Source: Cladopsammia gracilis
Lineage: Eukaryota; Cnidaria; Anthozoa; Scleractinia; Dendrophylliidae
Direction: 5' to 3'
Assembly (NCBI GenBank): GCA_022457155.1
Contig: JAJGOT010000047.1
Location: forward strand, 1,980,501-2,044,500
Length of the DNA: 64,000 nucleotides
The notes beneath the pieces were generated by a model, which saw only the letters and a list, made by a program, of their open reading frames with translations, ran no database searches and was not told where the DNA came from. A program made the translations under genes and the position numbers. Shown here one piece after another: positions 47,825 to 60,307 of this stretch (within the stretch, counting starts at the first letter, position 1; each line of letters begins with the position of its first letter).

Positions 47825-47830
47825 TTTATT
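47825..47830 (-). terminator. Candidate poly(A) signal of UBXN1
   Basis: AATAAA on the minus strand, about 270 bp after the UBXN1 stop codon, is the first canonical hexamer downstream. The 3' end is otherwise unproven. Confidence 0.4.
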
Positions 47831-48100
47831 CAGTAGTTACTGATTCCGAGCTAAGACCGTTCACAGCCTGCAAAGCACCCGCACTGCAATCCCTCTATTC
47901 TCCTTCCCAGTGCATCTCGTTCCTCTTAGTTGTCAGGGCCTAAGTACAGGAGAATTCAGGCAGTTGGACAGCTCTAGGGGACGTACATGAGGCCTCTCGC
48001 AACTTTTACTTCGCTCGCTCAACCATCTCAGGAAAATTAAAAGCAACGAACAATGAAGTAATCCAAACGAAGTTTTCTAAGGTTGTTTAAGAAATCGAAT

Positions 48101-51100
48101 TTAAATTTTTGTTAATATCAACACCGCCGAAGGAACGAGTCCAGCATCTTGCAGGCTCGTTCCCAGGTCCCTATCCGTGTACGTTTTCCGCGGGAAGGTG
48201 GTCATCAGGTTAAAAGACGCTGAACCATCCGTACGGTTTTCATGTACGTAGGCACGAACAGTCTCCAGGGTGTCTGTGGCTTGAAAGGTCCCTGTGATTG
48301 CAGCGCCGTTTGTTAAACGAAACTGTCGACGAAGGAAGAAAGAAAGAGAATTGTCGATGAAATCTATGTGTAACGGTGAACTTTTATAGATAAGGACACT
48401 TTGTGTTGCCTATCATGGAGTAGAGTGGCCCCCTCTGCATGCAATCCTGGACACTACTCACTACTCACCTGCAGTTTGCAAGTTGTATGTTGCTTTTTTT
48501 CCACAGCCGGTTGAGCTGGTACTGCAGCTGCTGCTACACTGGGCTGTGTGTTTGTTGAAACTTCGCCACCTTTACCAAACTTAAAACCAAATAATATTTT
48601 AGAACGCTTTTCAGTTGAGTATGGTAAAACCAAAACTAAAGTAATTACTCTGGCAAATCACGACAGATGCAGACAGTCTAATCATCCATTCAGAAGGCGA
48701 AGCAAATACATGTTTCCGTCGCCAAGCGCGGGAAAACGTGTGCGAGCAAGTCACGATCGCTTTTAGTTTTACTTCTGATTGGTTGAGAGAGTGGTGCGAG
48801 ATTTTTTAGCCAATCACAAAGCGTAGCAATGCAAAAACAAAGTAATAGACCTCTTTAGCTTGTATGTTTTGTTTTCCCAATGTAGATCATGTGATGTTAC
48901 CCTAGAGAACTGTTTCTTTAAAATTTTGTTTTCTTCACATGCATATGTATGCATAATTTATGAAAAGACAAAGGACAAATTCCCTTGAGAGCATAACATG
49001 ACCTACATTGGGAAAACAAAACATACAAGCTAAAAGAGGTCTATTTAGGCCATAAATAAAACATGTAAACAGATTTCGACCTATTTGCTTCTTTTCAGCG
49101 AACATACATCCTGTGTGAACGGGATAAAGTACTTGTTTCTTACCTTTTCGGCTCTCTCAGCCTTATCTCTTGCGATTTGATCTTTGACTCGTTGCCTAAA
49201 AATGACCAAACATTCGCTGGTAAATCAAGAGTATGAACATTTTTCAATGTCATCTATGAAAAGACACTTGTAAGAATTCTGTTTAAATCTCATTTTTTAC
49301 CACAATTGCCGCTAAACTCGCAATCTGATTGGTCGACGTGAGTGGTAAATGAGAGTCCAGACAACGGTGCTGACGCTAACATCACGCGTGCTTGAAAACA
49401 ACCAATCAGATTGCGACAAAGTTATAGACAACGCTTGCTCTTTCTTTGCTGTCACGTTTTGTAACAAGACTTCGATTTTTCCTTGTATTTTATTTTAAAT
49501 ATTGTTGAGTCCACAACATTTTGACCATGTGATGACGTAAATCGTGGTAAATAAGAGTCCACACCACGGAAAACCGGTGTAAATTTGTTAAATTGACACT
49601 CACCTTGCCAATTTTTCCTCCATTTTCTCTTTTCTTCTCTCGTCAGCTATTTGTTTCGCTTCTTGCATTTCTCTCCTAGCAAATGAAGCAAAAAAACGGC
49701 GTAGCCTTGTTCACACTAGCGATATAACTTCAAGCAGGAGGAACCAACCAATTGTTTCACCAAACAACTGTTCGGGATGACCATACCGCCCTCAGATTTT
49801 CGGATTACAATTAGACAATTAACTGTGAACTGACGTTTTCTGACCCAATAAAAGCTATGCCCAATGTTTTCAAGGATGAAAAATGCTATTTTGGGTTCTC
49901 AGAAAGTGCAGCTAAAAATTTCAGAAGCAAATAGCTGTGATTCAGGATATCACCTGGAGCGTTATTTGACTCTCGCTTTTCCACGCTTTTTGGGTTCTTA
50001 GGCAGTGTTATTTTGGCTTATCGCGCAAATCTACTGGGGGGTGGGGGAAAAGGGGTGGATTGAGGGCTGATCCAAGTTTCCCGACACTGATTCACTGATT
50101 AATAAACTTCCATAAACCAACTGACATACTTTTGCTTTACACTTGTCAATTCTTTTCCAGTTATCCGCCTGGATTTTTCTTTTTCCAAAGCTTCCTGCAG
50201 ACAAGTGAAAAAAAGGCAAACACATAATCATTATGTATGTCTGTAGTTCTGATTCAAAAATATATCAATAATTTATGTTTGGGGTTACAGTCAACTCTGT
50301 CAAAGTGGACACCCCGGTAAAGCAGACACCTCCCTAAGGCGGACAGCTCCCTGAGGCAGACCTCTCTCTAAGGCAGACACCTGATTAAGGCAGACCCCTC
50401 TCTAAGACAGACAGCTCTCTGAGGCAGACCTCTCTCTAAGACAGACAGCTCCCTGAGGCAGACCCCTCTCTAAGGCAGACACCTGAGTAAGGCAGACCCC
50501 TCTCTAAGACAGCTATCTCTCTGAGGCAGACCCCTCTCTAAGACAGACAGCTCTCTGAGGCAGACCTCTCTCTAAGACAGACAGCTCCCTGAGGCAGACC
50601 TCTCTCTAAGACAGACAGCTTCCTGAGGCAGACCTCTCTCTAAGGCAGACACCTGATTAAGGCAGACCCCTCTCTAAGACAGACAGCTCTCTGAGGCAGA
50701 CCTCTCTCTAAGACAGACAGCTCCCTGAGGCAGACCCCTCTCTAAGGCAGACACCTGAGTAAGGCAGACCCCTCTCTAAGACAGCTATCTCTCTGAGGCA
50801 GACCCCTCTCTAAGACAGACAGCTCTCTGAGGCAGACCTCTCTCTAAGACAGACAGCTCCCTGAGGCAGACCTCTCTCTAAGACAGACAGCTTCCTGAGG
50901 CAGACCTCTCTCTAAGGCAGACACCTGATTAAGGCAGACCCCTCTCTAAGACAGACAGCTCTCTGAGGCAGACCTCTCTCTAAGACAGACAGCTCCCTGA
51001 GGCAGACCCCTCTCTAAGGCAGACACCTGAGTAAGGCAGACCCCTCTCTAAGACAGCTATCTCTCTGAGGCAGACCCCTCTCTAAGACAGACAGCTCTCT

Positions 51101-54100
51101 GAGGCAGACCTCTCTCTAAGACAGACAGCTCCCTGAGGCAGACCTCTCTCTAAGACAGACAGCTTCCTGAGGCAGACCTCTCTCTAAGGCAGACACCTGA
51201 CTAAGGCAGGTCCCTCTCTAAGACAGATAGCTCTCTGAGGCAGACCCCTCTCTAAGACAGACAGCTCCCTGAGGCAGACCTCTCTCTAAGGCAGACACCT
51301 GACTAAGGCAGACCCCTCTCTAAGACAGACGCCTCTCTAAGATAGACCCCTCCCTAATGCAGACACCTCTCTAAGACAGGCAGCTCTCTAAAGCAGACCT
51401 CTCTCTAAGGCAGACACCTGCCTAAGATGGACCTCTCTCTAAGCAGACACCTCTCCAAGCCGGACACCTGCCGAGGGCGGACACCACCTCTCTTAGAAAG
51501 AGTTCACTGTAACAGTGGGGAATGCAATATAGAATTCATTTTAACCTATTAACCCTTTCACTCCCAAGAGTGCCAAATATCAAAATTCAAGAAAAACCCT
51601 TAAATTTCATTCTGTGAAATATTGAAAAACAAATGGTACCATGCAAAAGTACTGCCAAAGAGGTTTCATTTGATTGGTCACACCACAGGATTTCGTCAAC
51701 AGACTCAAAAGTTAGAATAACACTACATGCCTCCATAATTGACTCAACAAGTGGTGCAACTGCTATTAAGTTACTGATAGTTAAATAAAGTTGTTGTTAT
51801 TATTATTACCATTATTACTATTATTTTAATCATTATTATTATTATTATTTCACTGCAATAAAACAATCTTTGTGAATGTGAATATATGAAACTCATCTAT
51901 TTGAACTGTGGATAAACATGAGTGAGATTTGTGATCCTCGCAGTGTGCTCTCAACTTAAGCAGTTGAAAAAGAAACCTGAAAAAATTCAGACTTGAACGG
52001 GATTCAAGCCCATGACCTTGCGATACTGGTGCAATGCTCTATCCACTGATGGATAGATGGTCAATAATAATAATATTATTGTGAGTTTGTTTAAATTACT
52101 GTTCCTGTCATCAATTTCTGGTGTCAATTTTTACAATAATGGTTCTAAAATTTGCATGTGACCATTGAAATCCATATTACAGGAAATTTTTGCAACATCA
52201 AAGTTTCGCATTTTGGTGATTTTTTAAAAACTGTGAAAACTTGACATCGCCACAAAAAGAAAGTCTGTTATTTTATTACATGTGATTTCAATAAATCTTC
52301 CACAAATTCTCCAAATGTGCAAAAATTTGGTGTCACAAAATATTGCCCTTCTTGAAACACAAAAATAAACTGTCCCAAAAATTTCCTGTAATAAGTTGCT
52401 GAAAACTCTCTCCATTCTGTCAAGTTCTACCAAAATAATGTTTGTGTAATAAAAACTTTACTTTGGTTCACTTAGACAGTGAAGCATTGATGAAGGAAGG
52501 GAAACTAGAAGTTAAAGACTGTCTTTTTAGCATATTTTCATCACCTTCTTTTCCTGCTCAAGCCTCTGTTCCCTTCTCTCTTTAAGTCGCTGTTGTAACC
52601 TGCAAATTTGATCCAGACAGTAAAATTAACAATTAGTTCATGCGTCAGCGTGCGTATGTCGAGATATTGAGCACGCGGGAAGTTTGGAGAGCACAAAAGA
52701 GGCGTAAGACTCTAGCCTCTTGAGTGCTCTCCAAACTTCCCAAGTGCTCAATATCTCAACATACGCACAGCTGCAGCATGAACTAATTGTTTTATAACAT
52801 TATCAACGCAGTGTTTCTGGAGGTGTTAGTTTGCTGACGTCATTAGAGTGCTCAATAAGAATATGAAGCACGCTCGCGCTATTAAATTTGATTATGTGAA
52901 AATTCTAGCTATGTTATAAAAGCAAATAAATTTAGGAAGGAACTTGTGATGTTTTCTTGTGACCCAACCTTCTGTGTACCATGCAAGAAAGGAATAAAGC
53001 ATCCTAGTTCCAACAACACCAATTTCCACTGTTTAAATTGGTGCTAATCATGATGTAGCTTGTTGCAGATGTTCAAATAGTGGGGAACAAAGGAAAGGCA
53101 GTATACTGAAGGAAAAATTTTCAAAGGGCTGACGGAGGGGGATACTCGTGAATGAGAGTGAGGCGAGGGAACAAGGTTTATGCACCCCCTCTCCCCAGTC
53201 TCCCCACGTTTTCCCAGCTCATTCACACCTGGGCCCCGCAATCTTAAGGCCTGGAACACACTAATCACAATGTTGATTTTTTGGCTTTAGAATCAAGCTC
53301 TTCTTTCATCAGGGTTTTGCATCCTTTTGTAACCAAACCAGTATGTCTCCTCCTCCTGGCAACAAGATGACCAGATGCGGCATCAGTGCAACTACTGATT
53401 TTTTCCCTTGTTGAAGTCAAATCATAACGTTTTGATAAATCACAGCTTGCAAAACTCTTAAAACAAAATTGGGTCATACTTTTCAGCCTGTTGTTTCTTC
53501 TCTTCTTCAGTAAGGGGTTTGATTTCTTCTGATGACTCGGAAAACTTGGAATGTCCTGACCTTGCAGCATGGAGCTAGTGAAAAAAAAAAGGTTTATTTA
53601 AATAATTATTATTTTATTTCAAATATCTACCATGGCTAGATGTCAGTTCAGCTGAATTTGCAGCTGCTGGGCTAGTGACATTACTGTACTTTTACTGTGA
53701 CCAAACAGATTTTGATAAAAAAAATTGGCTGGGAGTGAAAGAGACATGTAACATAGTTCTAACTTTTTAGTTTGTCGGCAAAAGCCTATGGTGTGACCAT
53801 TCAAATTAAACCTCTTCTGCAGTACTTTTACATTGTACCATTTGTTTTTCAATATTTTACAAAATGAAATTTTTGTTGAATTTTGATGTTTGGCACTCTT
53901 GGTTGTTAGGGGGTTAATGTCGTTGTTCTGTGACTGATGGAGCACTGCAACAGTTTCTTATTGTTATAAGATCTTGCATGACATTGATTTCACTAGTAAT
54001 CTATTGACTATCTATCCATGTGGCTTGGTAACCCAGTGGATAGAGCATTGCATCGGTATCGCAAGGTCATGGGTTCGAATCCCATTCAAGCCTGAATTTT

Positions 54101-57100
54101 TTTCAAGTTGCCTTTTCAACTGCTTAAGTTGATAGCACACTGCGAGGATCACAAATTTCACTCCGTCAATCTCTTTAACTCGATAAAGAGTTCTCTTGCT
54201 CAATCAGACATTTGAACTTTTTAAAGCTAACCACAAGATGTTTTAACTGTATGCAAGAGAATGGGAAATACATGTAGAAAGAAACAAAAAAAGCAACCTG
54301 AACATCATTCTCACTCCTGAGTCTTTTGCCACAACTGTAAAGAAAAAAGTCTTTGTAAGGCATATGCTTGCTGTATACTGTATTGTTAATATAAATATTA
54401 TTGTGGAGGCACAATGGACTGAGCAGTACTTTTTTGTGGTACTGTTTATTATGCTGTACAAGGTGGTTCTAGCTTTTGAGTCTGTGATTGAAATCCAAAA
54501 GTGCGACCATTCAAGTGAAAGCTATTGAGCAATACTTTTCTGTGGTACGTTTAGTATGCTGTACAATGTAGTTCTAATTTCTGAGTCTGTGGATGAAATC
54601 CTTATGTGTGACCATTCAAGTGAAAGCTACTGAGCAGTACTTTCCTGTGGTGCTGTTTATTATGCTGTACAAGATGGTTCTAACTTTTGAGTCTGTGGAT
54701 GAAATCCTTAAGTGTGACCATTGAAGTGAAAGCTATTGAGCAGTACTTTCCTGTGGTATTGTTTAGTATTCTGTACAATGTAGTTCTAATTTTTGAGTCT
54801 GTGGATGAAATCCTTATGTGTGACCATTCAAATGAAAGCTATTGAGCAGTACTTTCCTGTGCTACTGTTTACAACATTGTATTATGCTGTACGATGTTTT
54901 TCTAACTTTTGAGTCTGTTGATGAAATTTTAAAGTGTGACCATTCAAATGAAAGCTACTGAGCAATGAGTGAGTACTTTCCTGTGGTACTCTTTATTATG
55001 CTGTACAATGTACCGGTAGTTCTAACTTTTGAGACTATGGATGAAATCCTTAAATGTGACCATTCAAGTGAAAGCTATTGAGCAGTTCTTTCCTGTGGTG
55101 CTGTTTATTATGCTGTACAAAGTGGTTCTAACTTTTGAGTCTGGATGAAATCCTAAAGTGCGATCATTGAAATGAAAGCTACAGTAGTACTTTCATTTGG
55201 TCAATGGTGCTGTTTGTTTATCAATAATTTGCAAAATGAAATTTGGAACTTAATTTTTTGGTTGACCTTGGCCACTTTTGGGTGGGAAAGGATAAAAAGA
55301 ACTCTCCATGATCCTTACTCATCACAGACAAGAGATAAAGCTTGTTGAGGCTGTTCAATTCCACCTGCAGCAGTATTTGATGGCAGTTCTGAATTCTCAA
55401 CAGGCACTTTTTCACTTCCATCCTCAGCAGCTTGAGTTGCTGAATCATCTACTGCTACAATACATTAAAAATCAGGAGAAAAATGAGCTGAAACATTTAC
55501 ATGACAACCATTTCAGAGACAGTGACGGAGACAGAGACAGTGACAGAGACAGTGAGTGACAGAGACAGAGACAGAGACTGTGACAGAGTCAGAGACAGTG
55601 ACAGAGACAGTGACAGTGACAGCAACAGTGACAGCAACAGTGACAGTGACAGACACAGGGCTGGCCAGCAACTGTGATGAAGACAACCAGCAACTGAATG
55701 TTTGAAAACAACTAAAGGACGACAGCACCAACACATTATTGCCACCAACACATGCAACAAATTTTCGTGTTTCTGCAAAATGAAAATTTGTTGCAGGTAT
55801 AGCTGGTAACATGCACAACATCAGGGCTGCAAGCTGCAACGCAACATTGTTGCATGACTTTGTTGCCCATATTACTTCACCTTAATGACAGTCCTGCAGA
55901 TGAAGAAGGCATTTCTACTCAGTCTCTATAAATTTCAGTTGAGATAAAGTCTATGTATGTATTGTATGACAAAAAGTTACAAACTCACTCTCGCCTAAAA
56001 CATGTCCCACAGATGGTTTGTAAGGCTCATCAATATCAGGGTCTTCAGAGTGTTCAAACAGCCTAAAAACATTCATATTAGTTTAGTAAAATGCACTATT
56101 GTTCAGTTCAAATAAAAAAATATATTCCCACACATTTGACTGCTTATTACAATATGTCGTGGAGATAGTACAGTATATTTGAACTCAAACTTTATAGGGT
56201 GGTGAATTTGACCAGCTTGCCACCTGTATGCCATTTTATTGTGGTAATAATATTGTAAATATGAAAAAAAAGGAACCAAGTAAACACTCTCAAACAATTT
56301 CAAAGGGGAACAATAAATTTACCAAAGTAGATTCCAGGCAGGCTAAAAGGCTAAAAACTAGTTTTACTTTATCACAACTGGAAACTCCTGTATTTTTACA
56401 CGTTCCCCTTAAAAGTGAATATTGGATTGAGATTCCACCGGCTCACTATATCCTAGCCTTAGTTCCTCATCAATGCTTCATGCATCAATGTCTTACAACT
56501 CATATTTTCTTGTTAAATATTGTCTTTAGGATGCAGCATGGCCAAGTGGTTAAGGTGCCACACTTGATGTTTGGAGGTCCTAAGTTCAAGCACCACTCAG
56601 AAAACTAAACAAAGTTGCTTCATGGTAGATAAGAGTGCAGCTCCTTGTCCACTCATGTAAATAGCCAACTGGTCTGCCTCCTGCCAGTTAGGTTAGCACT
56701 GCAAACCAGTGGCAGATCACCCAGACTGCATCATAAAAGGGGGAGTGACTAGGCGGGGGGGGGGGGGGGGGGGGGCAGTCCTGTATTCATCTATTTTATC
56801 TTATTGCACTTGCAAACCATCCTGGCAAGGATTTTGTGAGTTATCAGGGCTCAAGACTAATAGTAGCCAACTAGCCAAAGTCTAGTAAAAATTAAGTTTT
56901 GGCTAGTGGAATTTTGCTTTCACTAGACATTTGGGCTAGTAAAAATCATGAAGCACCAGACTTAACAAAACCAAACTGAAAATTATGTTTCTCTGCATTT
57001 TTGTTAAGGCAATAGTTTTACATTTTCAATGTTTTCCTGTACATTCGTATGTTCCTAAGGTGTTAGTCTTATCTTCTCAATGTTTTCCCATACGTTCGTA

Positions 57101-60034
57101 TGTTCGTACATTCGTAGGTTCGTAATGTGTTAACCTTACCTTCTCAATGTTTTCCCATAAGTTTGTACGTTTGAACATTGTTATTTTTGTAAGTTATTAG
57201 CCTTATCTTCTCAGTGTTGTTTCTTACATTTGTACATTCATAAGTTGTTAGACTTATCTTCTCGTTGTTTTCCTGCACATTCGTACGTTGGTAAGTTACA
57301 GTTACTGTATCTTCTCAATGTTGTGTCTTACATTCATATGTTCGTAATTTGTCAGTCTTATCTTCTCATTGTTTTCCTGCACAATGGTGCCTTCGTAAGT
57401 TTTTACCCTTATCTTCTCATTGTTTTCCTGCACATCCGTGAATGTAAGGACGTTTGTAAAGTGTTATTACTTAGTCTTATCTTCTTGACATTTTTCCACA
57501 ATTATGTTTGGTAGGTTGGTAAGGTGTTAGTATGAGATTTATAAAGAAAACTAAAAAATATGATCAAGCTGTGTTTCCAAGTCTTGGAGTTTTTTATGTT
57601 TAGTACGTTTGTAAGGTGTTAGCATGAGATTTATGAAGAAAACAAAGAAAATGTGATCAAGCTGTGTTTACAAGTCTTGGAGTTTTTTTTCTTAATCAGT
57701 GTTACACATGTTATTGTCTCCCCCTGCCCAATCCCCACCTCCACCCCCTGTACAATTTTGGCTAGAGAAAATTTATTTTGGCTAGTGAATTCAAACCTGT
57801 TACTAGCCACTAGGCTAGCAAGCTGAAAAGTCAGTCTCGAGCCCTGGTTATAGAGTGATGTAGATGTACATATAGTTCATAATGTCTGAATGCTTGACCC
57901 CACCAGCAACTGTGCTTTATATGCACAATCCGAGGGTAAAAAACTTTTTTAATTTTTTTTTAATGCTACGCATAACAGTATATTGCAAGACTCATTAGAA
58001 ACGTTAGGGCCTACAGTGCAGGTCACAGTAAAGCGAACCAAAACATACAAAATGCTAAATTGATCTGACAGAATTATTCAAACAAAACAGTAATCTAAGC
58101 CAGTCTTATGTTAACAGTAAACGGGGTTGATAAAACAATTTGTTGCTGTTTCTGGATTATCTCTTTACAGCTTGTAGAACCAAAGATATAATTTTGCTTG
58201 CCGTGACGTTGACAGTCTGGTTTGAAATCACAAAATGGCAACTACTTTCCCCGAAAGAAATTTAAAGATTTATAAAGCAAACATTGTGCGACACCGTACT
58301 CTCGATATTAAAATCGAAATGAAATGCTTCAAAACTGAACTTACATGTAGAATATGATTTTAAACAAAAGTGAAAAAGTTACACGTTGTAATCATCACAC
58401 ATGAACTCAATGCCGTGAAGCGTTTTTGAGTTTCGAAACCGTGGCAGAATCTTTTATGCAGGGTTTGCGGATTAATATTTTTGGCTGACTAGATCCTCTT
58501 TAGATCCTACGTACACCAGCAGCATTATCATTCGCGGTCCTTTTAAATAAATGAAGCAGCGGGAAAGCTTTCGGCTCATCCTTGGTATATTTCGCTTGTT
58601 TGTAAGATAAATCCATGTTAAATCCTTTCCACAATCTACAAACTTTCTGATCGTGAGACTTGCATGGAATGTTGTGTTACATGATGATTTTTTTTTTGGC
58701 GTCGGAATGTTTCGCCATTTGACAAGATCAGATTTCATGTTCGTGCATGCCAATTTGTTGAAACTTGTACTCGAAGAAATGTGGCTGTGAACGGCTAAAG
58801 AATTCCTTTTCTTTTCTTTATAAACAAGCGGCGAGTTGTTTGCGAAGCGAGCAAGATTGGAAATATTACAGCTTTAACCGATGTTTTCATACTATGCAAA
58901 TTTTTTTCTTGTTAGCGGCCACTTTTTCAGACCTGGATATGTTTTTATTTTGCACATCAATGCCACACAAAGCAAACTTATGGCAATGAACAACAAAAGC
59001 ATAAACATATGCAACACTGACGCGTAAAAAAGAACGTGTATATGCGTCAGACATGCGTTGCGTCTGCGTCTGCGATGTTAGCTTTATTCTGACCTGCACT
59101 GTACTATGGAGCCCTTTGAAAACCTTTGAACATGGTGAAAGCGATTTTTGAATACAGTAAAAACCCACGTATAAGAACCTAAAATTTAAAAACCGTTAGG
59201 CTCAAATTTTCATTTCAAACCCCCTTTTCATAAGAACCTATTAAGCCTAAAACTTTTAATGGGTTCTTATTTCACAAAAATGAAGGCACAGATGAAAATA
59301 CAAAAAAAAAAAAATTAGTCTAGGTTTAAGTCAGTAAGATTCAAAAAATGAACTAAAAATGCAATTGGATTACACAATGCAATTGTATTAAGAATACAGT
59401 TCCATGTGTCTCTCTCATTTTTGAAGTCACAGTTTTTGAAGCACATTGAAACTTCCTTGCATCCATGTCATGCATCAATGGCTTTCCATATCACATATGC
59501 CCTGTGGTAGTTATCTGTGCTGATCGCTAGTGCCCCTATCAAATTAAGAACCTATTTAAGAACCTAAGTAGCCTAAAATCCCACTAAATACCATTTCTAT
59601 AAGAACCTATTTAGGCTAAGTTGGAAAAACCTAGGTTCTTATACATGGGTTTTTACTGTACCCAAACACTTTTAATATTTACATATCCCTAAAAGTTTTC
59701 TAGGAGGCATATGAAAACAAAAAAGACATCCATATTCAATGAGATGCAAAGAAATGGCCGGGTGTTGCGCCCTGCTGTCTCCAGCTGTCTCGTACGGATG
59801 CGGAAAATGATCGTTAACACTCACCATTCCATAGCAGGCTCCACCCCTTTGTTACCCGTCAGAGACAGCGCCTTTTCCCTTCCAATTAAAACTAAATGTA
59901 AGCTTAAGAAACTTATCATCAGCCACAACAGGCAAGTAAAATTGAACAAAATGTGCACAGAATATTACAAAATATACTTACGCCCTATTTTTTGGAAAAC
60001 CCATTTCAACCAGGATATCTATTTCAGATGACAT
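48101..60034 (-). CDS. UBXN1: UBXN1/SAKS1, UBA-UBX p97 adaptor, twelve exons
   Basis: Exons in gene order: 60034-59982, 59878-59825, 56062-55989, 55451-55319, 54334-54298, 53574-53480, 52599-52545, 50194-50130, 49675-49604, 49195-49144, 48543-48469, 48322-48101. Phases agree throughout; 328 aa. The UBA domain (residues 1-42) carries the ubiquitin-contact loop MGFPKNRA and GNKGVEPAMEW. A C2H2 finger at C103, C106, H119, H125 (CDDCGKRL ... LHAARSGH) precedes KFSESSEEIKPLTEEEKKQQ. A charged coiled coil of about 110 residues includes RQRVKDQIARDKAERAEK. The UBX domain starts near 253 with the p97-binding FPR loop at 298-300. UBXN1 binds ubiquitinated substrates and p97/VCP in protein quality control, and in animals also restrains RIG-I/NF-kB signalling. 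The exon-4 acceptor is a tandem tagcag. Confidence 0.95.
48597..48847. mobile_element. CCAAT-rich element, copy in UBXN1 3' intron
   Basis: AACGCTTTTCAGTTGAGTAT at one end; interior landmarks CCAAGCGCGGGAAAACGTGT and GCCAATCACAAAGCGTAGCA match 44338-44603. It lies between the last three UBXN1 exons. Confidence 0.7.
48846..49047. mobile_element. Foldback MITE in UBXN1 intron
   Basis: AATAGACCTCTTTAGCTTGT at the left and the complement ending ATAGACCTC-type at 49042 give arms of over 45 bp (including TTTTGTTTTCCCAATGTAG). Adjoins the previous element directly. Confidence 0.85.
50290..51490. repeat. Satellite with 272-bp higher-order repeat in UBXN1 intron
   Basis: The basic unit is about 20 bp (CTCTCTAAGGCAGACACCTG and variants with GACAGACAGCTC). 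A diagnostic word GAGTAAGGCAG occurs at 50485, 50757 and 51029, exactly 272 bp apart each time. The intervening variant order repeats faithfully, so a higher-order unit was amplified at least three times. Related single units occur in RRP36 intron 6 near 19065-19160. Confidence 0.9.
51945..52075 (-). mobile_element. tRNA-derived SINE, reverse orientation
   Basis: GGATTCAAGCCCATGACCTTGC and TGCTCTATCCACTGAT are the complements of B- and A-box regions. The tail matches 54022-54165. It lies in a UBXN1 intron. Confidence 0.75.
52627..52793. repeat. Foldback element in UBXN1 intron
   Basis: AACAATTAGTTCATGC at the left and GCATGAACTAATTGTT at the right frame arms with GAGATATTGAGCAC and GGAAGTTTGGAGAGCAC and their complements. 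The loop is about 20 bp. Confidence 0.85.
54022..54165 (+). mobile_element. tRNA-derived SINE, best copy
   Basis: TGGCTTGGTAACCCAGTGGATAGAGC-type head and GGTCATGGGTTCGAATCCC give clear pol III A and B boxes. The GGTTCGAATCC B box is canonical. The tail has GTTGCCTTTTCAACTGC and ends near CACTC. The acceptor stem does not close, so it is a SINE, not a tRNA gene. Confidence 0.8.
54418..55195. repeat. Tandem repeat of about 105 bp in UBXN1 intron
   Basis: About seven copies of a unit with GAGCAGTACTTTCCTGTGGT, ATGCTGTACAATGTAGTTCT and TTGAGTCTGTGGATGAAATC. Copies are roughly 85-90% identical and vary in length. Confidence 0.85.
55515..55660. repeat. GACAGA/GACAGT hexanucleotide microsatellite
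   Basis: Pure run of ACAGAG and ACAGTG units in a UBXN1 intron, between exons 3 and 4. ORFs here (Ser/Leu or Asp/Arg repeats) are artefacts. Confidence 0.9.
56530..56755 (+). mobile_element. tRNA-like SINE, second family
   Basis: GCAGCATGGCCAAGTGGTTAAGG resembles the A-box half of a leucine/serine tRNA, and GGTCCTAAGTTCAAGCACC a decayed B box. The body continues to a G homopolymer of about 22 bp at 56755-56776. It differs from the family at 54022. Confidence 0.65.
56845..57846. mobile_element. 1-kb TIR element with tandem core, GTTAT target duplication
   Basis: Starts CAGGGCTCAAGACT and ends AGTCTCGAGCCCTG, with GTTAT on both sides (56840-56844 and 57847-57851). Subterminal GGCTAG(T) words occur in both arms. 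The core (57010-57540) is a 55-60-bp tandem repeat around CTTATCTTCTCAATGTTTTC. It lies in UBXN1 intron 2 and has no ORF of note. Confidence 0.8.
57900..59150. other. UBXN1 intron 2, unclassified part
   Basis: No exon or repeat family was recognised. Plus and minus ORFs under 95 aa show no motif. Confidence 0.5.
59155..59658. mobile_element. Mariner-like MITE, 504 bp, TA target
   Basis: CAGTAAAAACCCACGTATAA and its near-complement (TATACATGGGTTTTTACTG) are the termini, with TA on both sides (59153, 59659). Internal AAGAACCTA words recur in both orientations. Located in UBXN1 intron 2. Confidence 0.88.
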
Positions 60035-60307
60035 TTTTCTGTATTTTGTATGTATTAGTCTTGTATGCCGTGTTTGAAAATGGCCAGAAATCGCGAAACC
60101 TGTTCCCTCGATGTTCACTCTGCAAGATCAACCAGGCGCTAATGAAAAGCGAGGCTGCCAAGCTATTTGTTAGACCACTGCGGATTGTGGGATTTCATGC
60201 CAAATGACAAGCAGGACCACAGGCCGCCCAAGCTCAGTATGGTTCTTTGATATTTCGCAACGAAGTTTGTTTCTTAATTTTCGCATTTTTTAGGGCTTTC
60301 TGTGGCG

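Noticed and set aside
50290..51490. CRISPR-like array
   Set aside because: Direct satellite with no spacers; variants follow a higher-order pattern.
54022..54095. tRNA gene
   Set aside because: A and B boxes are good, but the acceptor stem does not pair and the same tail occurs in other copies; SINE.
55497..55839. Overlapping 93- and 108-aa minus ORFs
   Set aside because: Hexanucleotide microsatellite translated as Ser/Leu/Val/Thr repeats inside a UBXN1 intron.
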